From the NCBI RefSeq assembly GCF_001742165.1, contig NZ_CP016443.1:2728001-2792000 (forward strand): DNA of 64,000 nt, read 5' to 3'. Source of the DNA: Burkholderia stabilis. Its GTDB lineage: Bacteria; Pseudomonadota; Gammaproteobacteria; Burkholderiales; Burkholderiaceae. The notes beneath the pieces were generated by a model that did not search any database, was not told the origin of the DNA, and saw only the letters and a list, made by a program, of their open reading frames with translations. The translations under genes and the position numbers were made by a program. Shown here piece after piece: positions 1-8,786 of this stretch. Within the stretch, counting starts at the first letter, position 1; each line of letters starts with the position of its first letter.

Positions 1-597
1 CACCGGATGGGCAGCGGGTTGCTCACCGACTTTCGATTCTTCCTGCTGAGCGCCACCGTGGCGAGCATCGTCGGAGCGTTCCTGATTCCGACCTTCCAGC
101 GGTATTTCAGCCGCGCCGTCGAGCACTTTCAGGCGAACCGTTCGATTCCCCGGCTGCTGCTGGACGCCTGCAGTCGCGCAGGCGTCAACTATCTGCGGAT
201 CGGCGCGCGCATGCCTTCCCGTCACAACGTCACGCAACTGGCCTCGAGTACCGGCGTGTCGCGGAAAGTCATCGTGCTGAACGTCGTTGCCATGGCGATC
301 TGGACGGTCGGCGTGTTCGCGTCGCTGTACGCGGGCTACCTGAAACCCGACCTGAGAGTGACGTGCGCGAATCTGTCGTCCGTCATCAACGGTTTCGCGA
401 CCGTGGTGCTGGCCGTCGTCATCGACCCGCAGGTTTCCGTCATGACCGACGATGTCATCGAAGGCCGGATCTCGGAAAACAGCTTTCGCCGGGCCATCAC
501 GACGCTCGCCGGCGCGCGCGTGCTCGGCACGCTGTGCGCGCAGGCTGTGCTCGTTCCGGCGGCATGGGTGATCGTCCGCGTCGCCGAATTTATCTAG
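1..597 (+). CDS. Amj-like (DUF2837) lipid II flippase family membrane protein, 5' truncated by window edge
   Basis: The reading frame is open from the first base, so the true start lies outside the window; about 198 C-terminal residues are visible. Hydrophobic stretches (around visible residues 10-30, 90-114, 128-142 and 175-197) make it a multi-pass inner-membrane protein. The segment with NLSSVINGFATVVL and DPQVSVMTDDVIEGR is what I remember as conserved in the Amj/YdaH (DUF2837) family; in Bacillus subtilis Amj acts as an alternative lipid II flippase in peptidoglycan synthesis. Family assignment is from memory of the motif, and the flippase role in this organism is inference. Confidence 0.65.
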   Translation, partial: HRMGSGLLTDFRFFLLSATVASIVGAFLIPTFQRYFSRAVEHFQANRSIPRLLLDACSRAGVNYLRIGARMPSRHNVTQLASSTGVSRKVIVLNVVAMAIWTVGVFASLYAGYLKPDLRVTCANLSSVINGFATVVLAVVIDPQVSVMTDDVIEGRISENSFRRAITTLAGARVLGTLCAQAVLVPAAWVIVRVAEFI

Positions 598-686
598 CGC
601 GATATGGTACCCGGTGATCCTCTACCGATTTGCCCGCCCCTTTGTTAATGTGTCTTCGATTCAGCCCCCGGATGTCCAAGGCAAAT

Positions 687-1601
687 ATGGAAATCAAGTG
701 GATCGAGGATTTCATCGCTCTCGCCCAATACCAAAGCTTCTCCCGAGCAGCGGAGTTTCGTAACGTAACGCAGTCGGGTTTTAGTCGCCGAATCCAGTCG
801 CTCGAGCAGTGGATCGGCGCCGAACTGATCGATCGCAGCAGCTTCCCGCCTGTGCTGACACCGGCCGGACAACTATTTCGCGAGACGGCTGAAGACGTGC
901 TCAGCCGGCTGTTCGACACACGTGCAATCATCCGGACTGAGCAACGAATCGCCGGCAAGAGCCTGCAGATTGCTGCCGGCCACACGATCGCGCTCAGTTT
1001 CCTGCCGGGCTGGCTCAAAGCGCTTGCGCCCCATTTCGGCGAGGTGCGGGCGCGCGTCATTCCAACGAACGTCCACGACTCGATCCTGATGCTCGTCAAC
1101 GGAAACTGCGAGCTCATGTTTGCCTATCATCATCCCGAGCTGCCGTTGCATCTCGACCCGGGCAGATACGAGCACGTGACCGTCGGTATCGATACGCTGA
1201 TGCCAACATGCAAGCCCAACCGGCGGTCGGCCCCCACTTTTCGCCTGCCGGGGACGAAGCAGAATCCGCTTCCGCATATTTCGTATACGGAAACTAGCTA
1301 CTTCGGACGCTGTCTTGCGCTGCTGCTCGCTCGAGCACCTGATACGCCTGCGTTGCAGCTGCACTACGAGTCCGACATGGCCGAAGTCTTGAAGAAGCTC
1401 GTGCTGGAGGGCGAGGGGGTAGCGTGGTTGCCCAAGAGCTCGATCGCCGCCGAGCTGGAGACTGGCGACCTCGTGCCTGCCGGCCCGGCAGCGTGGTATC
1501 TCGAAGTCGAGCTGCGCGTCTATCGCGACGCCACCAACCGCAGCGAATTTCTAGATACGCTTTGGCAACACCTCCGTGCTGCGTCGCCCCGACTCAGCTA
1601 G
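687..1601 (+). CDS. LysR-family transcriptional regulator, HypT/YjiE-like
   Basis: 304 residues with an N-terminal winged helix-turn-helix (about 1-60; WIEDFIALAQYQSFSRAAE, then TQSGFSRRIQSLEQWIG) and a LysR effector-binding domain. The SGFSRRIQ pattern, GRCLALLLAR and the GVAWLPKSSI segment resemble E. coli HypT, the hypochlorite-responsive LysR protein. An upstream in-frame ATG at 630 exists, but the start at 687 gives the standard LysR N-terminus. It lies in the same direction as, and 172 bases upstream of, the symporter/racemase/aspartase genes, so it most likely controls acidic amino acid use; a response to oxidants cannot be read from the sequence. Confidence 0.85.
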   Translation: MEIKWIEDFIALAQYQSFSRAAEFRNVTQSGFSRRIQSLEQWIGAELIDRSSFPPVLTPAGQLFRETAEDVLSRLFDTRAIIRTEQRIAGKSLQIAAGHTIALSFLPGWLKALAPHFGEVRARVIPTNVHDSILMLVNGNCELMFAYHHPELPLHLDPGRYEHVTVGIDTLMPTCKPNRRSAPTFRLPGTKQNPLPHISYTETSYFGRCLALLLARAPDTPALQLHYESDMAEVLKKLVLEGEGVAWLPKSSIAAELETGDLVPAGPAAWYLEVELRVYRDATNRSEFLDTLWQHLRAASPRLS

Positions 1602-1615
1602 GGTTTTCCCACGTT

Positions 1616-1632
1616 ATGCGGATCTCGCATAC
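1616..1632. promoter_or_regulatory. Candidate LysR operator dyad upstream of the symporter gene
   Basis: Perfect inverted repeat TATGCG-GATCT-CGCATA between the LysR gene and the symporter gene. Interrupted dyads with a short spacer are typical of LysR binding sites, and its position fits the neighbouring regulator. A second small hairpin, GGCAGCC-TTC-GGCTGCC, sits at 1738-1754 in the likely leader. Function is inferred. Confidence 0.35.
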
Positions 1633-1773
1633 CATCATGATGCACTAGCATCACGGTTTTATTGACGCTCCCTACCATTCGTTCCAACGGCAAATGTGAC
1701 GCCTGGCCAGCGTCATTTGGGCCCATTCCTAGCGCTCGGCAGCCTTCGGCTGCCCGGCGTCACCCAAGGACGA

Positions 1774-3054
1774 ATGGACATGAAAAATCGCCTCACTCTC
1801 AGCATCGCTGTCGGCATGATCCTCGGTGTCATTGCCGGCTACGCGTGTCACAAGAGCATCACCGACCCGGGCACGCTCAAAACGGTCGCCGGCTATTTCT
1901 CGATCGTGACGGACATCTTTCTGCGGCTGATCAAGATGATCATTGCGCCGCTGGTCTTCGCCACACTCATCTCCGGTCTGGCCGGGATGGACAGTGGCGA
2001 AGACGTCGGCCGTATCGGTCTTCGCTCGGTCGGCTGGTTCATCTGCGCCTCACTGATTTCGTTGGGCCTCGGGCTCATCATGGCCAATGCGCTGGAACCG
2101 GGAGCCGGTCTTCATCTCACGGACACCGCCGGCGAGGTAAACACTGGGCTGAATACGGCTGCGTTAAACGCGCGGGACGTGATCACGCACGCATTCCCGA
2201 CCAGCCTGATCGACGCGATGGCACGCAACGACATTCTGCAGATTCTCGTATTTTCGGTGTTCCTTGGCATCGCGCTGAGTGCGCTGAAGAAAGACCCACG
2301 GGTCGGCATTGTTATCCAGGCAATTGACGGTCTGGTGCCGGTGATGTTGCGTCTTACGAACTACGTGATGCGTGCGGCGCCGCTCGGCGTATTCGGCGCA
2401 ATTGCTTCCGCAGTCACGCTTCGCGGTCTGGATGTGATTTATACGTACGGCAAGCTGATCGGCTCGTTCTATCTCGGGTTGCTCATCCTTTGGGTGATCC
2501 TGGTGGGTATCGGTTATGCATTTCTTGGGCGACGTATCGGCAGTCTGCTGAAAGCGGTGCGTGAACCCGCATTGATCGCCTTCTCCACTGCGAGCAGCGA
2601 GGCCGCCTATCCACGCCTGACCGAACAACTGGAGAAGTTCGGCGTCGACAAGAAGGTGGTCGGGTTCACGCTTCCGTTGGGTTACGCGTTCAACCTCGAT
2701 GGTTCGATGATGTATCAGGCATTCGCGGCGATCTTCATCGCGCAAGCCTTCGGTGTGGACATGCCGTTGTCGCAACAGATCTTCATGTTGTTGATTCTCA
2801 TGCTTAGCAGCAAGGGCATGGCAAGCGTGCCACGCGGATCGGTCGTCGTCGTCGCTGCCGTGGCACCGATGTTTCATCTGCCGGCCGCGGGCGTCGCAAT
2901 GGTCCTCGCGATCGATCAGATTCTCGATATGGGACGCACGGTGACCAACGTCATCGGCAACAGTGTCGCGACTGCGGTGATTGCGAAGTGGGAAGGTAAG
3001 CGGCCGGCAAAGTCGAGCAACGCCTCATTCGACCAACCGGAGCTGAACGCATGA
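1774..3054 (+). CDS. Dicarboxylate/amino acid:cation symporter (DAACS, GltP/DctA type)
   Basis: 426 residues starting at an ATG with AAGGA four bases upstream; an in-frame ATG six bases later is also possible. Multi-pass inner-membrane protein with the family hallmarks: a serine-rich reentrant loop (FSTASSEAAYPRL), the LPLGYAFNLDGSMMYQ segment, and the substrate/cation site IDQILDMGRTVTNVIGNS near the C-terminus. The family imports C4-dicarboxylates, aspartate or glutamate with H+ or Na+. Its stop overlaps the start of the racemase gene (ATGA), and an aspartate ammonia-lyase follows, so aspartate or glutamate is the likely cargo. Confidence 0.9.
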   Translation: MDMKNRLTLSIAVGMILGVIAGYACHKSITDPGTLKTVAGYFSIVTDIFLRLIKMIIAPLVFATLISGLAGMDSGEDVGRIGLRSVGWFICASLISLGLGLIMANALEPGAGLHLTDTAGEVNTGLNTAALNARDVITHAFPTSLIDAMARNDILQILVFSVFLGIALSALKKDPRVGIVIQAIDGLVPVMLRLTNYVMRAAPLGVFGAIASAVTLRGLDVIYTYGKLIGSFYLGLLILWVILVGIGYAFLGRRIGSLLKAVREPALIAFSTASSEAAYPRLTEQLEKFGVDKKVVGFTLPLGYAFNLDGSMMYQAFAAIFIAQAFGVDMPLSQQIFMLLILMLSSKGMASVPRGSVVVVAAVAPMFHLPAAGVAMVLAIDQILDMGRTVTNVIGNSVATAVIAKWEGKRPAKSSNASFDQPELNA

Positions 3055-4511
3055 AACGGCCCGAATCCATGAGCACTCGGCAGAAATTCGGCGTCGTCGG
3101 TGGCCTTGGGCCGCTCGGAAGTGCGGACGTCTTTTTCAAGCTGGTGAAGGCGACCCCTGCATCGTCCGACGATGAGCATGTCGATCTGATCTTCGAACAG
3201 CGCCCATTCAGCGGCTCGGGATCAAGCAGCGCGGCTACAACGGAACGCAAGCTTTACGTTTTCGACATGATCCGGGAATTCGAAAAGCGCGGTGTGACGA
3301 CCGTAGTGCTCCCATGTTTTCTCAGCCACACGTTTATTGACGAATTGAAGGCGAACACGCGGCTGCCGATCGTCAACATCGTCGAGGCGATTCGCTGTTA
3401 CGTGCAGCGAAAGTTCCCCGGCGCTACCCGCATTGGCGTGATGGCTTCGGACTATGTGCGCGGCAAGAAACTGTTCGAGACGTACTTCCCGTCACCGCAG
3501 TTCGACATCATCTATCCGCGGGCGCATGGCGATAACGATCTTGTGACCGACGCGATTTATGGGCCGGACGGGATCAAACGTGGCAACCTCCGCGGGCGGC
3601 CGATCGAACTACTGCGCGCTGCGAGTGAGGATCTGGTGGATCAGGGGGCACAGGTCATTGTCCCGGCTCTGACTGAAATCGCACTTGTAGCCGACGAGCT
3701 CGGCCCGCAGCGGGTGCCGCTGATTGACTCCAATCTGGCATATGCGCAGTACGCCGTCTCGGCGCCAGGCGGCTCGCGCGCACCGACGTTCAAGGTCGGT
3801 GTCGTCGGTGGTGTCGGGCCGGCGGCGACAGTCGATTTTTTGAACAAGGTCGTTCGAAACACACCGGCGTCGCGTGATCAGGACCACATCAAGCTGCTTG
3901 TCGAACAGAATCCACAAATTCCAGACCGGACGGAAAACCTCGTCGGCACCGGTGCGGATCCGACGATCTCGTTGTATGCGACATGCAAGAAGCTCGAGGA
4001 CGGAGACGCAGACATCATTGCGATTCCATGCAACACCGCCCATGCGTTTGTCGAGCGGATTCAACCTTATCTCGGCATCCCGATCGTCAACATGCTGACG
4101 GTCACCGTCGCTTACCTGCGCGAGACCTACCCTGCGCTGCGAGAGGTCGGTGTGCTCGCAACGTCCGGCACGATCGAAAGCGGCGTCTATAAGAAGGCGC
4201 TTGAGGCGCACGGACTCAAACAGGTAGCGCCAGGGCCAGCGCTGCAGGCGCGCGTGATGGAAGCGATCTACGGCAAGAACGGCGTCAAGGCAGGTTTCTC
4301 GACAGGACGATGTGAAGAAGACATCAACGCAGCTGTCGACGGATTGATTGCCGACGGTGTCGAAGTGATTGTCCTCGGATGTACCGAGCTTCCGATTCTG
4401 CTGCCAAGCGGGGAGTACGTCGCACGAAACGGCGCACGGGTCACGCTTGTCGATCCGACCGAAGTACTGGCGCGCAGATGCATAGCTTATGCGACCACCG
4501 CCGGCGGTTGA
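3051..4511 (+). CDS. Tandem-domain aspartate/glutamate racemase family protein
   Basis: 486 residues made of two aspartate/glutamate racemase domains in tandem (about 12-240 and 247-480); single-domain members are near 230-250 residues. Each begins with a GVVGG-GP motif. The second domain has both expected catalytic cysteines (C327 in IPCNTAH, C444 in LGCTE). The first keeps one (C89 in LPCFLSH) but has alanine at the second (A206 in VPALTE), so it may be inactive, regulatory, or catalyse something other than two-base racemisation. Translation is coupled to the symporter by an ATGA overlap, and aspA follows. Likely converts D-aspartate or D-glutamate (or a related substrate) for catabolism; the exact substrate cannot be told. 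Confidence 0.8.
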   Translation: MKRPESMSTRQKFGVVGGLGPLGSADVFFKLVKATPASSDDEHVDLIFEQRPFSGSGSSSAATTERKLYVFDMIREFEKRGVTTVVLPCFLSHTFIDELKANTRLPIVNIVEAIRCYVQRKFPGATRIGVMASDYVRGKKLFETYFPSPQFDIIYPRAHGDNDLVTDAIYGPDGIKRGNLRGRPIELLRAASEDLVDQGAQVIVPALTEIALVADELGPQRVPLIDSNLAYAQYAVSAPGGSRAPTFKVGVVGGVGPAATVDFLNKVVRNTPASRDQDHIKLLVEQNPQIPDRTENLVGTGADPTISLYATCKKLEDGDADIIAIPCNTAHAFVERIQPYLGIPIVNMLTVTVAYLRETYPALREVGVLATSGTIESGVYKKALEAHGLKQVAPGPALQARVMEAIYGKNGVKAGFSTGRCEEDINAAVDGLIADGVEVIVLGCTELPILLPSGEYVARNGARVTLVDPTEVLARRCIAYATTAGG

Positions 4512-4606
4512 ACCGTAGAGCCCCCAACCCATTCAGACATCCGGCGTGCCTGCAGTCGCATATGGCGCCGGCCCCTCGCATCGACTTATATCCCATGATC
4601 ACCAGC

Positions 4607-6024
4607 ATGAAAAATATCGACACACGCATCGAGCACGATCTTCTTGGCGATCGCGCAGTACCTAACGAGGCCTATTACGGCGTCCACACACTACGTGCAC
4701 TCGAAAACTTCCCGATTTCAGGCGTCCCGATTTCGACCTATCCGGCCTTGGTCAACGCGCTGGCATGCGTCAAAGAGGCAGCAGCGTTGGCGAACCACGA
4801 TTTGGGGCTGCTTCCGGAGCATAAGATGCTGGCGATCGCGCATGCTTGTCGGACGATACGTGATGGCAGCGCGCACGAGCAGTTCGTCGTAGATGTGATC
4901 CAGGGGGCGCCGGTACGTCCACGAACATGAACGCGAATGAGGTAATTGCCAATCTGGCCCTGGAGTATCTCGGCCATAAGCGGGGTGATTACGCGATGCT
5001 GCACCCTAACGAAGATGTCAACATGGGGCAGAGCACAAATGATGTTTATCCGACGGCGCTTAAGATTGCCGCCTACATGGGGATTGTGCAGCTGGTCCAT
5101 TCGATGGGTGTCCTGCGTGCGTCGTTCGAACGCAAAGCGGAAGAGTTTCGCAACGACCTGAAGATGGGGCGAACGCAGTTGCAAGATGCTGTTCCGATGA
5201 CGCTCGGTCAAGAGTTCAGCACGTTTGCGGTAATGCTTGGAGAGGACGAGGAGCGCCTCCGAGAGGCATCCAAACTGATTTGTGAAATCAATCTCGGAGC
5301 GACGGCGATCGGTACCGGTATCAATACCTCGCCGGAGTACGCGCCCCTTGTGTGCCGCTATCTCGCTTCCATCACCGGAATACCGGTAACCACGTCACCG
5401 AACCTCGTTGAGGCGACCCAGGACGTCGGATCGTTCGTTCAGTTGTCGGGCGTGTTGAAACGCGTGGCCGTCAAACTCTCCAAGACCTGCAACGATCTCC
5501 GGCTTCTGTCGAGTGGGCCGCGTGCGGGCCTCGGTGAAATCAATCTGCCAGCGGTTCAGGCTGGATCGAGCATCATGCCCGGCAAGGTCAACCCGGTCAT
5601 CCCCGAAGTTGTGAATCAGATCGCCTTTGAAGTTATCGGCAATGACGTCACGATTACGTTTGCCGCCGAAGCGGGGCAGTTGCAGTTGAACGCGTTTGAG
5701 CCGGTAATCGCCTACAGTCTTTTCAAAAGCGTCGCCCATCTGCGTGCAGGTTGTCTCACATTGGCATCGAAATGTGTCGACGGGATCACCGCGAATCGAG
5801 AAAGACTGCAGTCGATCGTCGAGAATTCTATCGGAATCGTGACAGCGCTCAATCCGTATATTGGCTACACAAATGCCACCGACGTTGCGCGGCAAGCGCT
5901 GGAATCGGGCAGAGGCGTCGCCGAGATCGTGATCGAAAGAGGCCTGCTGACACGTGCGCAACTCGACGAAATTCTCCAGCCGACAATGCTGACGCTGCCG
6001 AGGAAGCCCCTCGCTTTCAACTGA
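4607..6024 (+). pseudogene. aspA: Aspartate ammonia-lyase, interrupted by a -1 frameshift
   Basis: Aspartase converts L-aspartate to fumarate and ammonia. The first ~100 residues read in one frame from ATG 4607 (alternative ATG 4595), with DLLGDRAVPNEAYYGVHTLRA; the rest reads in another frame from 4908 on, through STNDVYPTALKI, MGRTQLQDAVPMTLGQEF and the catalytic loop GSSIMPGKVNPVIPEV. The break is in the run of five G at 4903-4907: adding one G restores the family sequence VIQGGAGTSTNMN and gives a 472-residue protein, matching E. coli AspA (478). Either a sequencing error or a fresh mutation, since everything else is intact. Third enzyme gene of the acidic amino acid cluster. Confidence 0.88.
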
Positions 6025-6036
6025 CGATGCATCAAG

Positions 6037-6062
6037 TCCGAGGTGCGCTCAGGCACCTCGGA
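6037..6062. terminator. Hairpin between convergent aspA and D,D-peptidase genes
   Basis: TCCGAGGTGC and GCACCTCGGA form a perfect 10-bp stem with a 6-base loop, placed 13 bases after the aspA stop and 27 bases before the stop of the convergent gene. There is no adjoining T-run, so it may work as a weak or bidirectional terminator. Confidence 0.5.
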
Positions 6063-6088
6063 GCCAGATACGTTCTCCTTTGCGTCAC

Positions 6089-7033
6089 TCAACTCGGCTC
6101 AAGCGCGCGCGTGACGAAACGGTGTCCGGACTCGCGGGATGCCGGGTAGTCCTTGTACGACGAAAAGGCATAGTTCAGTAGCGTACCGGCGCTCGATATT
6201 CGAGTGCCGGCTGTAGGCGCACCGAGGACGATTGCAAATACACGTCGCTTCATCGCAGGCGCTTCCTGTGGCCGCCTCGCGGTTGCAACGATGCAGTATC
6301 CCGCGGCCTTGGTGTGTCCAGTCTTCAGGCCGTCCACAGACGGATCCATTCCCAGCAGCCAGTTCTTGTTCCGCTTTGCAAATTTTCCGTATGCGAAATG
6401 CTGCTCGGAAGAATAACCGTAGTATTCCGGGAAATCGCTGGTTAGGCGCAGCGCCAGCGTGGACAGATCCCGGGCGGTTGAATAGTTCCCGGGAGTCGTG
6501 ATGCCCGACGGCGTCGAGAAGTGGGTGTGCTGCATTCCGAGCTGCCGGGCCGTGTCGTTCATCAACAGCTCAAAGCCGGAAAGCGAACCGCCGACGCGTT
6601 GAGCGAGAACCATGGCAGCATCGTTCGCTGACGCGACAATCAGCCCCTGAACCAGGTCCCTGACGGGAACGAATTGTCCAGGAGCCAAATACATTTTGGC
6701 TTCGTCACCACCAACCACTCCAACGTCTGAAGCACTGACCTTTACCTTCTCGTCCCAGCGCAGGGTTTCGTTTCTGAGAGCGCGAAGGACGATATACGCG
6801 GTCATGAGCTTGGTGAGCGATGCAGGTTGACGTTCTGCATCCGCGTTATGTTCCGCCAAAATCTGTTCCGACTCGCCGTCGACCACCATCCATGACACCG
6901 CCTGGACGCTCGGCGGTTCGTGTGCCATGGCACTGCCTGCCCCACCTGCCAGACAGGATGTAGCACCAGCCAGCAAGAGGGGGAGTTGAAGGAGTGAATG
7001 CAATCGTCGCATCGACGAACGTAAAGCTTGCAT
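6089..7033 (-). CDS. D-alanyl-D-alanine carboxypeptidase/endopeptidase (PBP5/PBP7-type, S11 family)
   Basis: 314 residues with an N-terminal signal peptide (hydrophobic 11-37, cleavage near AMAHE), so the enzyme acts in the periplasm on peptidoglycan stem peptides. The penicillin-binding triad is complete: S72-L-T-K75, S135-A-N137 and K237-T-G239. The length and lack of a clear C-terminal PBP5 beta domain or membrane anchor are closer to PBP7 (PbpG endopeptidase) than to DacA. The start may instead be the ATG for residue 8 (7012). It is convergent with the aspartase cluster and stands alone. Confidence 0.85.
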   Translation of the reverse strand: MQALRSSMRRLHSLLQLPLLLAGATSCLAGGAGSAMAHEPPSVQAVSWMVVDGESEQILAEHNADAERQPASLTKLMTAYIVLRALRNETLRWDEKVKVSASDVGVVGGDEAKMYLAPGQFVPVRDLVQGLIVASANDAAMVLAQRVGGSLSGFELLMNDTARQLGMQHTHFSTPSGITTPGNYSTARDLSTLALRLTSDFPEYYGYSSEQHFAYGKFAKRNKNWLLGMDPSVDGLKTGHTKAAGYCIVATARRPQEAPAMKRRVFAIVLGAPTAGTRISSAGTLLNYAFSSYKDYPASRESGHRFVTRALEPS

Positions 7034-7244
7034 GGAGATATGAGTTGTTGCTGGAGGAGCGGCTCAGAGCGAGCGCGTCGGCCGAAGAAGCCGGCGCCCG
7101 GTTGGTCTGAGCCAACGGTGCGAGTTCTTGAGATGACTCGCAGTCGCCGATCGTAAACGATCAACTCGAATGCCTGATGCCGCATCGGCATAACATGATG
7201 CTTGGGCGGCATAGCAGAGACGGTGGGAGCGCCGCCCAGCAGGT

Positions 7245-7472
7245 TCAAACCCTCGACAGATCGTGAAATACCGCTTCGGTGTTATTCCCGTTTGGGTCGA
7301 GAACAAAGGCGCTGTAGTAACCCGCGTGATACTGCCTGTAGCCCGGGCCGCCGTTGTCCACTCCACCCGCCTCCAGGGCTTCACGATGGAACGCGTTGAC
7401 CGCGTCGCGACTTGCAGCGGCAAGCGCCAGATGTAGTTTGCCATGTGCTGAGTCGGCCTCGACGATCCACAC
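7245..7472 (-). pseudogene. C-terminal remnant of a VOC (glyoxalase/bleomycin resistance) family protein
   Basis: 75 residues match only the second half of a vicinal-oxygen-chelate protein: LHLALAAASRDAVNAFHREA, a GGPGYRQYHAGYYSAFVLDPNGN segment (quoted in two overlapping parts: GGPGYRQYHAGYY and YSAFVLDPNGN) and NTEAVFH. Members are usually 120-140 residues. The bases upstream to 7620 do not encode the missing N-terminal beta-alpha-beta module in any frame I could follow, so this is probably a deletion product rather than a sequencing frameshift. Confidence 0.6.
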
Positions 7473-7716
7473 CGCTGGAAGCAGGTCACCGTATCTACCG
7501 ATTCATCTAAGGTGGTGAAGTACCGAGGCAAAAGGCTGACAGGTAAGCATTCCGCTCATCGGTAGAAAAAAGGGTGCTATATACGTCGGTGTCCGGAATG
7601 CCGCGCGAGCGGTCAGCCGGTCACGTTGGCCAGCGTGCGATCAATCGGGCTGCCGCCGCACCGTGATGCGAGCGCCGCCAGTTGGCCCGATTCAACCGTC
7701 AGCCCGAACCATTCCG

Positions 7717-8406
7717 ATGTCGCTACCGCTCATATTTCTACCCGCGATGCCGTGCGACGGCCGCATGTATGCCGACCAGATTGCAGGACTCGAGGATCTT
7801 GTCCGGCCGACGGTGGCGATCCTGGCGCATGCGACATTCGTCGAGAGTGCCGAGCGTCTCCTCGCATCGACAAGCGGCGCATTCATTCTCGCGGGGACGG
7901 CGTATGGCGGGTGCCTCGCCATGGAAGTGCTCGCGAGAGCACCTGAGCGTGTCCGTGGACTTTGGCTGATGAACTGCCAGCCGGGCGTTCATCCTGACCC
8001 GGACGCCGCGCGCGCCACCAGCCGGAGAATTCGCGCCGGCGAACACGAGCGCGTCATTGCGGAGTTTGCCGAGCATGCAATCCCGGCACACGACGGCACG
8101 TCAAAGGTGGCGTTCACGCAGATGGCACGCGATGCCGGTGCGGATTTGTTTGCCCGTCAATCCGACGCCACGCTGACGCGTTCGGACCATTGGTCGACAC
8201 TCGCCTCGAACAAGGTCCCGACGTTACTCATATGGGGCGCAGCGGACCGCTTCGTACCCGTCGATGTCGGCCGTCGTATCGCCGGCTTGATGCCGCACGC
8301 CCGTTTCGAATCAATAGACGAATGTGGCCATTTCCCGACCCTGGAGCGGCCGTCGCGCTGCACGGCGATCGCGCGCGAGTGGCTGACGGAGTCGGTGCTC
8401 CGCTGA
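7717..8406 (+). CDS. Alpha/beta hydrolase-fold protein with a substituted nucleophile
   Basis: 229 residues from ATG 7717 with an alpha/beta hydrolase layout: strand-loop at LPLIFLPAMPCDG, nucleophile elbow at residues 60-65, acid Asp in LLIWGAADRFVP and His in ECGHFPTLERP. The elbow reads G-T-A62-Y-G-G, where GxSxGG is expected, so the usual serine is alanine (a single T-to-G change from TCG would do this). The protein could be inactive, a binding protein, or use a noncanonical mechanism. No operon partner; aceA begins 380 bases downstream. Confidence 0.7.
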   Translation: MSLPLIFLPAMPCDGRMYADQIAGLEDLVRPTVAILAHATFVESAERLLASTSGAFILAGTAYGGCLAMEVLARAPERVRGLWLMNCQPGVHPDPDAARATSRRIRAGEHERVIAEFAEHAIPAHDGTSKVAFTQMARDAGADLFARQSDATLTRSDHWSTLASNKVPTLLIWGAADRFVPVDVGRRIAGLMPHARFESIDECGHFPTLERPSRCTAIAREWLTESVLR

Positions 8407-8598
8407 GTCGTGCATGCGACGCGGCAGCAAAGCCGTTCATGCGGGACGGTGTTCGCTCAGTGCAGTCTTGAAGACATCGGCAGCCGTTGCCCGAGCCATC
8501 CATCGCATGCCCCGCCTTCAGCAGCCGAAAGCACGTTTCGCATTGCGGAATCCCCGTCGAATTCCTGCCGCGTCCCTTTTTCGCCGCTTGAAAACTTG

Positions 8599-8613
8599 TT
8601 TTGCATCGCAAAA
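8599..8613. promoter_or_regulatory. Candidate operator palindrome upstream of aceA
   Basis: Perfect inverted repeat TTTTGC-ATC-GCAAAA, 174 bases before the aceA start. TTTGC/GCAAA dyads resemble sites used by RamB-like short-chain fatty acid regulators of glyoxylate genes in other bacteria; this link is inference. Confidence 0.4.
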
Positions 8614-8658
8614 ACATCAGCGTATCTCATTGAAAAACAAAGAAAAATTATCTCTTAT

Positions 8659-8672
8659 GTCTTATATAAGAC
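8659..8672. promoter_or_regulatory. Second candidate operator palindrome upstream of aceA
   Basis: Perfect 14-bp palindrome GTCTTATATAAGAC, 115 bases before the aceA start and 46 bases after the first dyad. The overlapping TATATAA could also contribute a -10 element. Symmetry and position suggest a GntR- or similar dimer site; the cognate regulator is not identifiable here. Confidence 0.45.
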
Positions 8673-8786
8673 TTCGCCGAAGCCGATCGAAGCGGCGTTA
8701 CTATTAAGTCCATGCAGTTCGCTTCGGCAGACGAAGCGGCAAACCGAATCCTTCATTCAAACGTGCTTTGCTCTTAGGAGATAGAC

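Larger units (their letters stand above)
8407..8786. other. Leader/promoter region of isocitrate lyase
   Basis: 380 bases without a convincing gene. It becomes AT-rich towards aceA and holds two perfect palindromes listed separately (8599-8613 and 8659-8672), so it most likely contains the regulated aceA promoter. Open frames here have no ribosome binding site or recognisable product. Confidence 0.6.
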
